In this document: positions 9,587 through 17,423 of the stretch, piece by piece
Numbering within the stretch: position 1 is the first letter of the stretch
Layout: every line of letters starts with the position of its first letter
NCBI GenBank assembly: GCA_964411655.1
Contig: CAYPMS010000008.1
Location: 1-64,000 of the forward strand
DNA: 64,000 bases
Source: JAAYPC01 sp964411655
GTDB lineage: Bacteria > Fibrobacterota > Chitinivibrionia > Chitinivibrionales > Chitinispirillaceae
Reading direction: 5' to 3'
Program-made: the position numbers and the translations under genes
Notes under the pieces: generated by a model
Seen by the model: the letters and a program-made list of their open reading frames with translations, nothing else
The model's database searches: none
What the model was told of the DNA's origin: nothing

Positions 9587-10420
9587 ATGATAGGACTGAT
9601 AAAAGAGATCTCTTCTCTGGATGAACCTGAAATTGAAATATATCGCACATTAAAACGGCCTCAACAGCACAGAGAACAAGGATTTTTCGTAGTCGAAGGT
9701 GACAAAGTAGTCAACAGATTTCTTCAAAGTAATTTGCGTGTAGTCTCGGTCTTATTGGTTTCTGATCTATTGGATTTTTATTATCCACTTATTGAAAAAA
9801 GACCGGAAAAGATAAATATCTATACCACATCTGCACCACTATTAAAAGCTATCGTCGGCTTCCGGTATCACCAGGGAATCATGGCCGTAGGCTTGGTTCC
9901 ACAGCCTCGATCTCTGGAACAAATTCTTTCTGTTTTAATAGAACCTGCAATCTTTGTAGCATTGGATCGGCTTGAAAGTGCAGAAAATACAGGGGTTATT
10001 GTTAGAAATTGTGTTGCAAACGGAGTGCAGGCATTGATTATAGGTGAAAAATCTACAGACCCGTTTCTGCGAAGAGCTGTCCGTAACTCTATGGGTACTC
10101 TGTTTAACCTTCCGGTAATTTATTCAGAAAAACTCACAACTACTCTGGCGCAGCTTCGCGATTCGCACAATTTCCAAATAATTGCAGCTCACCCCAGAAC
10201 TCAAAGCCAGAATATCTTCTCTGTCGATTTATGTAAAAACAGTTGTATCGTTCTTGGAAATGAAGGTGTTGGAATCAGTTCTGATGTCCTGAGCCAATGT
10301 GACATTGAGGTGTGTATCCCCATGGTTTCCAGTGTTGATTCTTTAAATGTTGCTTGTGCCAGTGCAGTAATTCTGTATGAAGTGACACGTCAACGACACA
10401 GGGCTGGAATTTTTCTGTAA
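9587..10420 (+). CDS. TrmH/SpoU family RNA 2'-O-methyltransferase
   Basis: About 277 residues. An N-terminal substrate-binding domain (EQGFFVVEGDKVVNRFLQ) is followed by the SPOUT trefoil-knot domain with its three motifs: LESAENTGVIVRNC with N and R of motif 1, IVLGNEGVGIS of motif 2, and IPMVSSVDSLNVACASA of motif 3. It transfers a methyl group from SAM to a ribose 2'-OH in rRNA or tRNA; the target cannot be read from sequence. The start is ATG 9587, preceded by GAAGG at a spacing of about six. An upstream ATG at 9488 would add 33 residues that do not resemble the family. Confidence 0.9.
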   Translation: MIGLIKEISSLDEPEIEIYRTLKRPQQHREQGFFVVEGDKVVNRFLQSNLRVVSVLLVSDLLDFYYPLIEKRPEKINIYTTSAPLLKAIVGFRYHQGIMAVGLVPQPRSLEQILSVLIEPAIFVALDRLESAENTGVIVRNCVANGVQALIIGEKSTDPFLRRAVRNSMGTLFNLPVIYSEKLTTTLAQLRDSHNFQIIAAHPRTQSQNIFSVDLCKNSCIVLGNEGVGISSDVLSQCDIEVCIPMVSSVDSLNVACASAVILYEVTRQRHRAGIFL

Positions 10421-10474
10421 AAACTGGCATTCTACTTTTCAGATATTTTTCTCATTAAAGATACAAATGCACAC

Positions 10475-10505
10475 AATGAAGGCCCAACTTAAGGGAGCCT
10501 TCATT
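10475..10505. terminator. Hairpin between convergent genes
   Basis: AATGAAGGC and GCCTTCATT form a perfect nine-pair stem with a 13-base loop, between the SpoU gene and the convergent beta-barrel gene. There is no T-run on either side, so it is a weak or bidirectional terminator at best. The rest of 10421-10609 shows nothing else. Confidence 0.45.
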
Positions 10506-10609
10506 ATTACATTGCCGATTTTATTCGAGTATAAAATTGTAATCTCTTAGCTTGAAAACTGCTCCTCAATCCTCAACTGCCCTCTGAAGTTTCCAAAGGA
10601 TAAGTCAGG

Positions 10610-11701
10610 TTAGAAATTGACAATAATTTCTGATCCGATACCATAAAGCAGACCATCTCTTTTAGATTTTTCAATCATAGGTACAACCACCTGTCCCCAG
10701 AGCCACCACTGAACGTTTTCTGTTGGGTAGATATAGAAAGTGGGAACTGCCCAGAATGCGTTGTCATCCTTATTTTCCAGATCCATCCCATGAATTTCCA
10801 GAGGAAGTCCGACTGAAAATTTATCTGTAAAAGAGAACCCTGGCTCTATATAATAGAAAAACTCATCACTGATTCCCAATAATGGTGATGCAGTAAGATC
10901 AGTATTAGCAGAATCCGGGTCAAACATTGCATATGCAGCCATTGCAGTTGTTAATTTGCTAAATTTAAACAACGGCTCTACAAGCAATGTAAATACATTC
11001 TTTCGCTCTTCTCCAGGGAAATTGATATAACCGAAATCGGTTTTCAGAGACAGGATTTCTCCGAATTCTCCTAGATACTCAATACCGGCAAAAACTTTAC
11101 TTCCGGTAGAAAAACTTAACATTGAGTTATTCTGAAAGCCGTAACTCAGGTTAAGCAAGTGTTTCTCTGTGAGAGTCAGATTTGTGGCACCCTGAACATC
11201 GGCAATCGTTTCACCAAGATCCGAAATTCCTGCAGTTACTTCCTGAGTGATGAGATCATTTCCGATACTGTATCTGATACCCCTGGTGAAACCCTCTGGA
11301 GTTATCATACTTAATCTCTTATAATAATAGTAATTAAATTTACCATACTGATAAACCAGATCTCCAACAGAAAAAGTGCCAAATGAGCTGGAAAAGGTTA
11401 CATCGAATCCATCAAATTTTATATCCAGCCATCTGTCAGAAGGGTTTCCGACACCAGCCGGTACTCTTCCTGGTTCACCGGCATTATTGGCTGAATTAAC
11501 TGTTGCATAAACATGAGAACTAACTTTATCATTAAATTTCAAAGACATGCCCAAGTCCAGTTCACTGTTTACATAGTATTTGCCTTTAAGATCTGCCCAT
11601 ACATCGGCATCGAGATATCCGCCGAAATCAATCTGCGGACCTGCGGCATTAAGAGTTGTAAAGAAAACTCCTATTGCAAATGGTATTGTTTTTACTTTCA
11701 T
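10610..11701 (-). CDS. Outer-membrane beta-barrel protein (porin-like)
   Basis: About 363 residues with a signal peptide (MKVKTIPFAIGVFFTTLNA, cleavage before AGPQIDFGG). The mature part alternates polar and hydrophobic residues in amphipathic strands rich in glycine and aromatics (SELDLGMSLKF, VTFSSSFGTFSVGDLVYQYG, YIEPGFSF) and ends in YGIGSEIIVNF, whose terminal phenylalanine is typical of barrels inserted by BamA. It should form an outer-membrane channel or adhesin barrel; no substrate is evident. ATG 11701 is chosen: AAAGG lies six bases upstream and the signal peptide begins there. A longer frame from 11779 would start inside a sigma-54-like promoter. Confidence 0.75.
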   Translation of the reverse strand: MKVKTIPFAIGVFFTTLNAAGPQIDFGGYLDADVWADLKGKYYVNSELDLGMSLKFNDKVSSHVYATVNSANNAGEPGRVPAGVGNPSDRWLDIKFDGFDVTFSSSFGTFSVGDLVYQYGKFNYYYYKRLSMITPEGFTRGIRYSIGNDLITQEVTAGISDLGETIADVQGATNLTLTEKHLLNLSYGFQNNSMLSFSTGSKVFAGIEYLGEFGEILSLKTDFGYINFPGEERKNVFTLLVEPLFKFSKLTTAMAAYAMFDPDSANTDLTASPLLGISDEFFYYIEPGFSFTDKFSVGLPLEIHGMDLENKDDNAFWAVPTFYIYPTENVQWWLWGQVVVPMIEKSKRDGLLYGIGSEIIVNF

Positions 11702-11770
11702 ACTCATCCTTTCCAGTGAGAAGGTACATTTAGGTAATCCGGCACACAGCTGCGATCCGCCGCACTTAAT

Positions 11771-11788
11771 GAGCAACAACTATGCCAT
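11771..11788 (-). promoter_or_regulatory. Sigma-54-type promoter for the beta-barrel gene
   Basis: On the minus strand the sequence TGGCATAGTTGTTGCT matches the -24/-12 consensus TGGCACG-N4-TTGCW, with GG and GC exactly ten bases apart. Transcription would start near 11760, giving an untranslated leader of about 60 bases before ATG 11701. Confidence 0.65.
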
Positions 11789-11943
11789 TACTGTTTCTGT
11801 ATATTTTCAGTTAAGAATGGAAAGGAAGAGTAATTTTAGCAAAACAAATTTGTGTTATGATACGAATGTGTGTTTTAACTAGTTAACAAGAGTACATTGA
11901 CTAAGCATTCCAATCAAATTACCGTTTTGGCATTTCTGGTTTT

Positions 11944-11969
11944 AAAAAGGACCTTGTCATGTAAAGGTC
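11944..11969 (-). terminator. Terminator of the ParA-M23 gene
   Basis: On the minus strand GACCTT and AAGGTC form a six-pair stem with an eight-base loop followed by CCTTTTTAAA, 17 bases beyond the stop codon of the ParA-M23 gene. Confidence 0.6.
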
Positions 11970-11985
11970 TGATTTTCAAATTTGG

Positions 11986-13821
11986 TTAACTGGCATTTGC
12001 CTTCAGTTTATCGACAAACATCTGGCGGTAGAAGAAAAGTTTGGGATCGGTAACGCGGAATTTTTTTTCTCCGAAGGAAATATCGCTGCCAGTTTCGGTA
12101 CGTATACCATATCCGATGTGAACATGAGGGCCGCTGGTTCTTCCAGTCATGCCAACAGTCCCAAGGACCTGGCCTTTTCTGACTCTGGTACCGTTTTTAA
12201 CATATCTTCTGTCCAAATGAGCAAAGAAAATAACCATACCATCAGCAACTACTCCAACGGTTCTTCCGGCTACTGCATTTGTAAGTAAATATGCTTCCCC
12301 GTCGATAGGGCTTATGACTTCTGAACCATATTGCGCAGCCACATCCAGACCATAATGGGGTTGACCTCCACCTGTACCTCTCTCGCACCAATCTCCGGTT
12401 AAGTAAGATAATGAATCACCAACCATGCTTTTAAAAAAGCTATATACAGGTAGAAGTTGCTTCTCTTCAGGGTTGATTATTTTCTGGGGTGGATAAAAAT
12501 CAACTTCCAAACCATCTGGAATATAATCCGGAGTTTTGATCTTTGTCTCCCCTTCAAGACGGGTTAGATTATGGGTGGAAACTACTTCCAGAACATATTG
12601 ATTTATCTCCTCAAAACTGGGGACAACAGCTCTGAAGTGGCAGATAGCAAATTTGGCCAGCTTGTAGATCGATTCACCCTGACTGAACCTATGGGTGTAG
12701 ATCTTGTCTTTAGCGATAGACAGTTGTTGGGGGGCAACCGGACGGGGAGCAATTGACTCAACCACCTGAGAATTTAATCCATAAATTACCACCAACGCGG
12801 TAGCCGCACATAGTTTTGGAATAGCTTCAAGGATCACTACTTTTTTATTGTTTACTGCTGGAACAGGTGTATTTAATACATATTGTACTCTGTTGGCTAA
12901 CTCATCAAAGGCTTTGGTAACAGCAGCATTTTTTTTATAAGACTGCAGAGTTTTACCCTCATCCTGGGCATCTCTTACAATTGCAGACTCAGGTATTTCA
13001 AGATCAAACATGATAGATTGGGGCAGTAGTGAGATACCACTGCTTCCTTCAAAGGAGACCTGCTCACAGAGGTTTTCCAGAAATTTACGGTTTTCACTCA
13101 TGGTACGGGTTTTACCCTTGAGTTTGGATTCCTGATTACCAAACACCTCATTCTTAATTATTCTGATTCGTAACGCGGGATTACGTTCTGAGAGCCGGCT
13201 TACATTTGACAGATAATCACGAAGGCTCTTGGTGGACAAAGCATTCAGAGTAACCGGTATGAGATTAAGGTCACTGTGAAGATAAAGATATCTGGTCAGT
13301 GAGTTCCATACAGAGGGAGTATCTATAACAATATATTTATAATATTCACGGCAGGAACACAGGTTAGTTACCAGGTTTTCCAGTTGCAGTCTTGAAGGTG
13401 TCTTAAAAAGATCAGAATTTGCAGGAATGAGATCCAGCCCAGGCTGAATATTGATTGTCAGAGAAGTGACAGAGGCAGCCTTAATGGCTTTAACTATCAT
13501 TTCATTGTTTTTGATATGCAAAATCTCACGGATTTTTCGGAAAAATAGTTCAGCCCGTGAGCTCTGATTGCTTGAGAAACGTCTGCGGAAAAGTTCCCAT
13601 GAAGACAGTACTGGATTTTCAGATTTGTGTCCCAAAGCTACTGTGGCACTTCCCTGAACATCCAGATCTATTATCAGTGTAGGACCTCTATTGGAAAGAG
13701 ATGCTGCCAGATTAGTAGCGACAGTCGATTTCCCTACCCCGCCCTTGATGTTTGCGATATGAATGATACCACCGTTATCCGTATCAGCAAATATCAGAGC
13801 GCTTTTGGCCCTTACACCCAT
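11986..13821 (-). CDS. ParA-like ATPase fused to periplasmic M23 peptidase
   Basis: One 611-residue frame. Residues 1 to about 310 are a ParA/MinD-type ATPase: deviant Walker A KGGVGKST at 26-33, IIDLDVQG with D52 and D54, and YIVIDTPS. Next comes a hydrophobic stretch (IPKLCAATALVVIYGL, about 332-347), then a LysM-like segment (THRFSQGESIYKLAKF), then an M23 (LytM) domain at about 470-600. All M23 zinc-site elements are present: PHYGLD with H489 and D493, FAHLD, and PHVH with H566 and H568. Seen: both enzyme domains intact in one chain. Inferred: a bitopic protein with ATPase in the cytoplasm and peptidoglycan hydrolase in the periplasm. Known ParA proteins position chromosomes or polar machines; a built-in wall hydrolase is unusual. 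A receiver-like gene lies 12 bases upstream on the same strand. Confidence 0.85.
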   Translation of the reverse strand: MGVRAKSALIFADTDNGGIIHIANIKGGVGKSTVATNLAASLSNRGPTLIIDLDVQGSATVALGHKSENPVLSSWELFRRRFSSNQSSRAELFFRKIREILHIKNNEMIVKAIKAASVTSLTINIQPGLDLIPANSDLFKTPSRLQLENLVTNLCSCREYYKYIVIDTPSVWNSLTRYLYLHSDLNLIPVTLNALSTKSLRDYLSNVSRLSERNPALRIRIIKNEVFGNQESKLKGKTRTMSENRKFLENLCEQVSFEGSSGISLLPQSIMFDLEIPESAIVRDAQDEGKTLQSYKKNAAVTKAFDELANRVQYVLNTPVPAVNNKKVVILEAIPKLCAATALVVIYGLNSQVVESIAPRPVAPQQLSIAKDKIYTHRFSQGESIYKLAKFAICHFRAVVPSFEEINQYVLEVVSTHNLTRLEGETKIKTPDYIPDGLEVDFYPPQKIINPEEKQLLPVYSFFKSMVGDSLSYLTGDWCERGTGGGQPHYGLDVAAQYGSEVISPIDGEAYLLTNAVAGRTVGVVADGMVIFFAHLDRRYVKNGTRVRKGQVLGTVGMTGRTSGPHVHIGYGIRTETGSDISFGEKKFRVTDPKLFFYRQMFVDKLKANAS

Positions 13822-13833
13822 TTATAAACCACT

Positions 13834-14184
13834 TTACAATACCTGTTGCACCGTATCGACAATGGTCTCGATTTCCGTTGGATTGGAAAGGATGCGATCT
13901 TTATCATGTCGAGCCCGATCGGTTATGAAATATGCATCCTCTTCAGCATTATATAGTATAACTGGTATATTTTCAAGTTTTTTACCGATATGAAAATAAT
14001 TGTAAATTGCTTTCCCCTTTTTCCAGGTTCCCATATCCAGAAGAGCCAAATTTAGCTTTTCCGATTCGACAGCAGTCATCAATTCGTTGCTGCTGGTGCA
14101 ATCAATTATTTCATACTGCTTCTGAATTGCCTCCTTTAATTGAACCTTTCTCTTTTTTGCATCATCCAACAATAATATCTTCAC
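13834..14184 (-). CDS. Receiver-like (CheY-fold) single-domain protein, degenerate
   Basis: A 116-residue protein with the layout of a response-regulator receiver: acidic pair D7-D8 after MKILLL, possible phospho-acceptor D50 in ALLDMGTW, then IPVILYNAEED and an ILSNPTEIETIV tail. The conserved Thr/Ser after the fourth strand and the Lys before the final helix (usually KP) appear replaced (Y/N and N), so phosphorylation signalling may be altered. It has no output domain. It precedes the ParA-M23 gene by 12 bases and is probably co-transcribed with it, so it may be its regulator. Confidence 0.7.
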   Translation of the reverse strand: MKILLLDDAKKRKVQLKEAIQKQYEIIDCTSSNELMTAVESEKLNLALLDMGTWKKGKAIYNYFHIGKKLENIPVILYNAEEDAYFITDRARHDKDRILSNPTEIETIVDTVQQVL

Positions 14185-14243
14185 ACGACCTCCAAAGGGT
14201 AATTAATTTATTTACAATATTTAGTGTATAGCCTGGAGAGATT

Positions 14244-14924
14244 TTATCCGGCAGTTTTAAATTGAAATGTTGCTAATAGATTTTCGGCTTTCTGATAATA
14301 TTCCCCAGCAGTCTTATCTGCCATAATTTCTTTACAGAGCTGCTTTGTTTTTTCTGTATCTTTTTTGCTGCTTAACAATGCTAATTTCCATTTTATAGCG
14401 ACATGCCGATGCTTAACGCGCTTATCATTCAAAGCCTCCTGCAGATACTTTATTGCTTCATCGGTCTGCCCCAGGTTTTCATAACAGGCAGAAATACCTT
14501 CCAGAGCCTGCCCACTTACAAATTCAGCTGATTTTCTTGAAGTTACGGCTTTTTTGAACCAGTCGATAGCCTCCTGATATTTATTCTGCTCAGAATAAAT
14601 ACTGCCCAGCATATACGCGCCAAACACTGCCTGAGGAGTTGAACCATAACTTCTTACGGTGGCAGAAAATTTTTCAATTGCCTTATCATAGTTTTTATCC
14701 TGATAAGCTAACATTGCCTCACCGAAGGAGTTCAGTGCATTTTTCTGGGTATTAATGCTAACCTGTTTAAAGGAAAGAAATGCACCAAATAAGACTAAAA
14801 GTCCAATTGCAACACCAATAATCACAGTACGGTGTTTCACAATATTGTCTTTGGCATTGAGGATCCAATCCATTACTGGATCTTCTCTCAGCTCCATTTT
14901 ATGCTTATTGTGTTTGATATTCAA
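14244..14924 (-). CDS. Membrane-anchored TPR protein (YfgM-like)
   Basis: A 226-residue protein with a short charged N-terminus, one membrane segment (TVIIGVAIGLLVLFGAFLSF, about 33-52) and four or five TPRs facing the periplasm (ALNSFGEAMLAYQDKNYDKA, FGAYMLGSIYSEQNKYQEAI, QALEGISACYENLGQTDEAI). The layout is that of YfgM/PF09976 proteins, which assist envelope-protein folding. The start is TTG at 14924, five bases after a strong AAGGAGGG; the first ATG comes ten codons later with no such site. It is followed on the same strand by the receiver and ParA-M23 genes after about 60 bases. Confidence 0.8.
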   Translation of the reverse strand: MNIKHNKHKMELREDPVMDWILNAKDNIVKHRTVIIGVAIGLLVLFGAFLSFKQVSINTQKNALNSFGEAMLAYQDKNYDKAIEKFSATVRSYGSTPQAVFGAYMLGSIYSEQNKYQEAIDWFKKAVTSRKSAEFVSGQALEGISACYENLGQTDEAIKYLQEALNDKRVKHRHVAIKWKLALLSSKKDTEKTKQLCKEIMADKTAGEYYQKAENLLATFQFKTAG

Positions 14925-15132
14925 TCAATCCCTCCTTGAAATAAACATGCTGGCAAATTGTACCAGCGTTATGTTAAAATATTTATACCAGCAATGTAGC
15001 TGATACCAAGTATACAAAAATGTTTCCTCTGGCAGGGGGAAGTCAAGAGAAAGCAGTTTGTTAGCGATTCCTGAGCGCTGAAAATTTAAATTCGTCAGGA
15101 GAAAGCATATATTTTGTTATTATGGTGAATAA

Positions 15133-16659
15133 ATGAAAAAAGATGAAACCAAAGAACTCATCAAACACCTCAACGAACAGAATGAATTACTTAAATCCCA
15201 GTTGATGAATACATCACTGATTCATGAACTGACTAAAGTACTTCACTCCTGCACCGACTTCGAAGGTATCATCAAAACAGTTCTTTTGGCAATTCAGGAA
15301 ATCATAGAGTTCGACCGGGTCATTCTTTTTAAGATCAACAAAAACGAATTCTGTCTGCAACCTGGTTATCAGGTGGGAATCAGTGAAGATGAAATAAAAT
15401 CAGTTTCAATATCTCTGGGATTTGAGGGAGGAGAGATTACTGATGCACTCTTCTTAAACCGTCATATATTAGTCGAAACGCCCGATAAAGATGATTTGTT
15501 CTCTCAAAAGCTTAATTCCAAATCATACCTGGTATTACCGCTGGTAAGTAAAATAAACAAAAAATGCTGGGAAGCTAAATCCTGCAATCGTACAATGTGT
15601 CCAGCTTACGGCAGCTTTAACCCATTCTGCTGGAGCATTGCCGGTTCCTCTCAGATGAATCAGGCTGAATCCGAAAACCAAAGACGCTCAAACTGCATCT
15701 TCTGTTCCTGCTTCAAGGCAGAAGGTGTTTTATGGATGGACCGGAACTCCAGTAATATTCCAATTTCCAGTGATAATATTACTACTTTGACTGCGATATT
15801 GAATATGGCAGGCATAGTAATTGAAAACTTCCGCATTCTTAATGATCTTGACCAGGCGAATATCGGTCTCCAGCAGGCAAACCATAAACTTAAACTGGTA
15901 AACCACGATCTGCAACTGGCACAGGCAAAAATCAGAAGTGACCTTGAGCACGCTCGCACAATTCAGCAAGGCCTGCTGCCCCGAGATCTTGGAAACACCT
16001 CCGCATTTTCCCTGGGAGCCCGCTATTTATCTGCAGATGCGGTCGGCGGAGACTACTACGATGTATTCAGTATTACTCCGGGAGTCTTCGGGTTGGTTGT
16101 AGCCGATGTAAGTGGACATGGAGTAGCATCTGCACTGATCATGTCCATGGCCAAAATTCTCCTTAAGACTTTCGCTGCCAATGAACAATCACCTCAAAAA
16201 ACTCTGGAAAAGATAAACCAGATATTTTTGTCCGAGGTAAAAACCGATAATTTTGTCACCATTTTCTATGCTATTCTTGATACTACTGATCATAAGATCC
16301 GTTACACTTCAGCCGGCCACTGCCCTATACTCCTTTTTGATCGATCAGCCAAGACCTGTTCCCGTATCAAAGCAGATGGACTGTTTATGGGAGTATTTCC
16401 AGATATGATGCTCTCGGAAAGCCAGATAAACTATATTCCCGGAAATATTCGTCTGGTGCTTTACACCGATGGACTTATCGAAGCAAAAAACAAGTCTGAA
16501 GAGATGTACGGAGTTGAAAGACTTACTAAATGTTGCTTTAAGACTCTGGATGTTCCACCCGAACAAACTGTGGATCTGATACTTTTTGACCAGAAGACCT
16601 TCAGCGGAGATACCGCAGTTCCTGATGACGATATCACCATTTTGGTTATAGACCTTTAG
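15133..16659 (+). CDS. GAF-domain SpoIIE/PP2C protein phosphatase
   Basis: A 508-residue regulator. Residues about 20-225 are a GAF domain holding a cysteine-rich insertion (KKCWEAKSCNRTMCP, then FNPFCW and NCIFCSCF) that probably binds a metal or senses redox state. A coiled coil follows (about 235-275), then a SpoIIE/PP2C catalytic domain from about 285 to 508 with intact metal ligands: GGDYYDVF, VVADVSGHG, LYTDGLIEA and DDDITIL. Such RsbU-like phosphatases dephosphorylate anti-sigma-factor antagonists in partner-switching systems. No antagonist or kinase gene is adjacent. GGTGA four bases before ATG supports the start. Confidence 0.9.
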   Translation: MKKDETKELIKHLNEQNELLKSQLMNTSLIHELTKVLHSCTDFEGIIKTVLLAIQEIIEFDRVILFKINKNEFCLQPGYQVGISEDEIKSVSISLGFEGGEITDALFLNRHILVETPDKDDLFSQKLNSKSYLVLPLVSKINKKCWEAKSCNRTMCPAYGSFNPFCWSIAGSSQMNQAESENQRRSNCIFCSCFKAEGVLWMDRNSSNIPISSDNITTLTAILNMAGIVIENFRILNDLDQANIGLQQANHKLKLVNHDLQLAQAKIRSDLEHARTIQQGLLPRDLGNTSAFSLGARYLSADAVGGDYYDVFSITPGVFGLVVADVSGHGVASALIMSMAKILLKTFAANEQSPQKTLEKINQIFLSEVKTDNFVTIFYAILDTTDHKIRYTSAGHCPILLFDRSAKTCSRIKADGLFMGVFPDMMLSESQINYIPGNIRLVLYTDGLIEAKNKSEEMYGVERLTKCCFKTLDVPPEQTVDLILFDQKTFSGDTAVPDDDITILVIDL

Positions 16660-16720
16660 CAGATTTATTCTTACATCTTCCTTTTATCTATTTATCCCAA
16701 CCTCCTATCAAACTTTTATC

Positions 16721-16748
16721 TCAAGAATTTCTAAAACGTTACCGATAT
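16721..16748 (+). promoter_or_regulatory. Candidate sigma-28 (flagellar) promoter
   Basis: TCAA at 16721-16724 and ACCGATAT at 16741-16748, 16 bases apart, resemble the flagellar sigma consensus TAAA-N15-GCCGATAA/T. The site lies 88 bases before flgM, a classic target of that sigma factor. Confidence 0.45.
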
Positions 16749-16760
16749 TAATAATGGATC

Positions 16761-16815
16761 ATAGGGAGAAACTCCAGGGACGGAAACACTTCCAGGGAAG
16801 GAAGAAACTCCCTAT
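16761..16815 (+). promoter_or_regulatory. Structured leader in front of flgM
   Basis: ATAGGGAG (16761-16768) and CTCCCTAT (16808-16815) are a perfect inverted repeat. Inside it are smaller complementary units (CTTCC, GGAAG). The RNA could fold into a hairpin ending 21 bases before the flgM start codon, close to its ribosome site. Confidence 0.4.
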
Positions 16816-16836
16816 CAAAGAAAGGCAGGTAAGCTT

Positions 16837-17127
16837 ATGCAAATTAAATCGGTTAGTGCAGCTTACGGGGCCAAACCTTTAGAAACTTCCGCAACTAGCG
16901 GCAGAAAGTCAGCCCCGGGAAAAATGGCGGCTGTTCCAAGCGAGCAGGTGGAGTTTTCTGAAGCATCACAGAGTCTTCAGAAATTAACAGAAGCGGTTAA
17001 CTCGATTCCAGAAGTTAGAATCGAACTGGTAGAGGAAATCAAAACAAAGATCAAACACAATGGCTATCCACTGGAATCAAATTTGTATAAAGCAGTTGAA
17101 AAACTGTTGAAAGAAAAAATTATCTGA
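16837..17127 (+). CDS. flgM: FlgM-like anti-sigma-28 factor
   Basis: A 96-residue protein with the FlgM layout: a disordered N-terminus, a VEFSEAS segment, and the conserved helical C-terminus IPEVRIELVEEIKTKIKHNG followed by YPLESNLYKAVEKLLKE. FlgM binds the flagellar sigma factor FliA until the hook is complete, then is exported. No other flagellar gene is in the window, so it is detached from the structural operons. A sigma-28-like promoter and an inverted repeat lie upstream and a terminator downstream, so it is probably transcribed alone. Confidence 0.8.
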   Translation: MQIKSVSAAYGAKPLETSATSGRKSAPGKMAAVPSEQVEFSEASQSLQKLTEAVNSIPEVRIELVEEIKTKIKHNGYPLESNLYKAVEKLLKEKII

Positions 17128-17142
17128 TTCTAAAAAAATCCT

Positions 17143-17181
17143 GGGCGGATATCACTTCCCGGATATCCCCCATTGTTTTTT
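17143..17181 (+). terminator. Terminator of flgM
   Basis: GGGCGGATATC and GATATCCCCC form a stem (seven pairs, one mismatch, three pairs) with an eight-base loop, followed by a T-run (TTGTTTTTTT). It isolates flgM from the tRNA gene. Confidence 0.8.
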
Positions 17182-17233
17182 TCTCTTGCCTTTAAAAGAT
17201 TCTTAACCCATATTAAGTAACTGTTTTTTAAGC

Positions 17234-17319
17234 GCCCGGGTGGCGGAATAGGTAGACGCTGCGGACTTAAAATCCGTTCCTGTGAAAACGGGGTGCCGGT
17301 TCGATTCCGGCCCTGGGCA
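17234..17319 (+). tRNA. tRNA-Leu (anticodon UAA)
   Basis: An 86-base class II tRNA. The acceptor arm GCCCGGG pairs with CCTGGGC (one G-U), the anticodon stem GCGGA/TCCGT encloses loop CTTAAAA with anticodon TAA, a long variable arm CCTGTGAAAACGGG follows, and the T arm GCCGG-TTCGATT-CCGGC is intact. CCA is not encoded; the discriminator base is A. Confidence 0.97.
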
Positions 17320-17423
17320 TTTTTAAAACAACTCCTCTGTTAATTTGCCACAACACTTTTTCTGCAAGAAAAACAAAACATACTAATACATTATTTCTGA
17401 TAAACCAGAAGCCCTGATTTTTT

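Noticed and set aside
11702..11779. A 26-residue N-terminal extension of the beta-barrel protein
   Set aside because: It precedes a complete signal peptide and overlaps a strong promoter match; ATG 11701 has a proper ribosome site.
16750..16836. CRISPR-like or tandem repeat (repeated GAAACTCC/GGAAG units) before flgM
   Set aside because: Units are few and irregular, with no constant spacer length; a folded leader explains them better.
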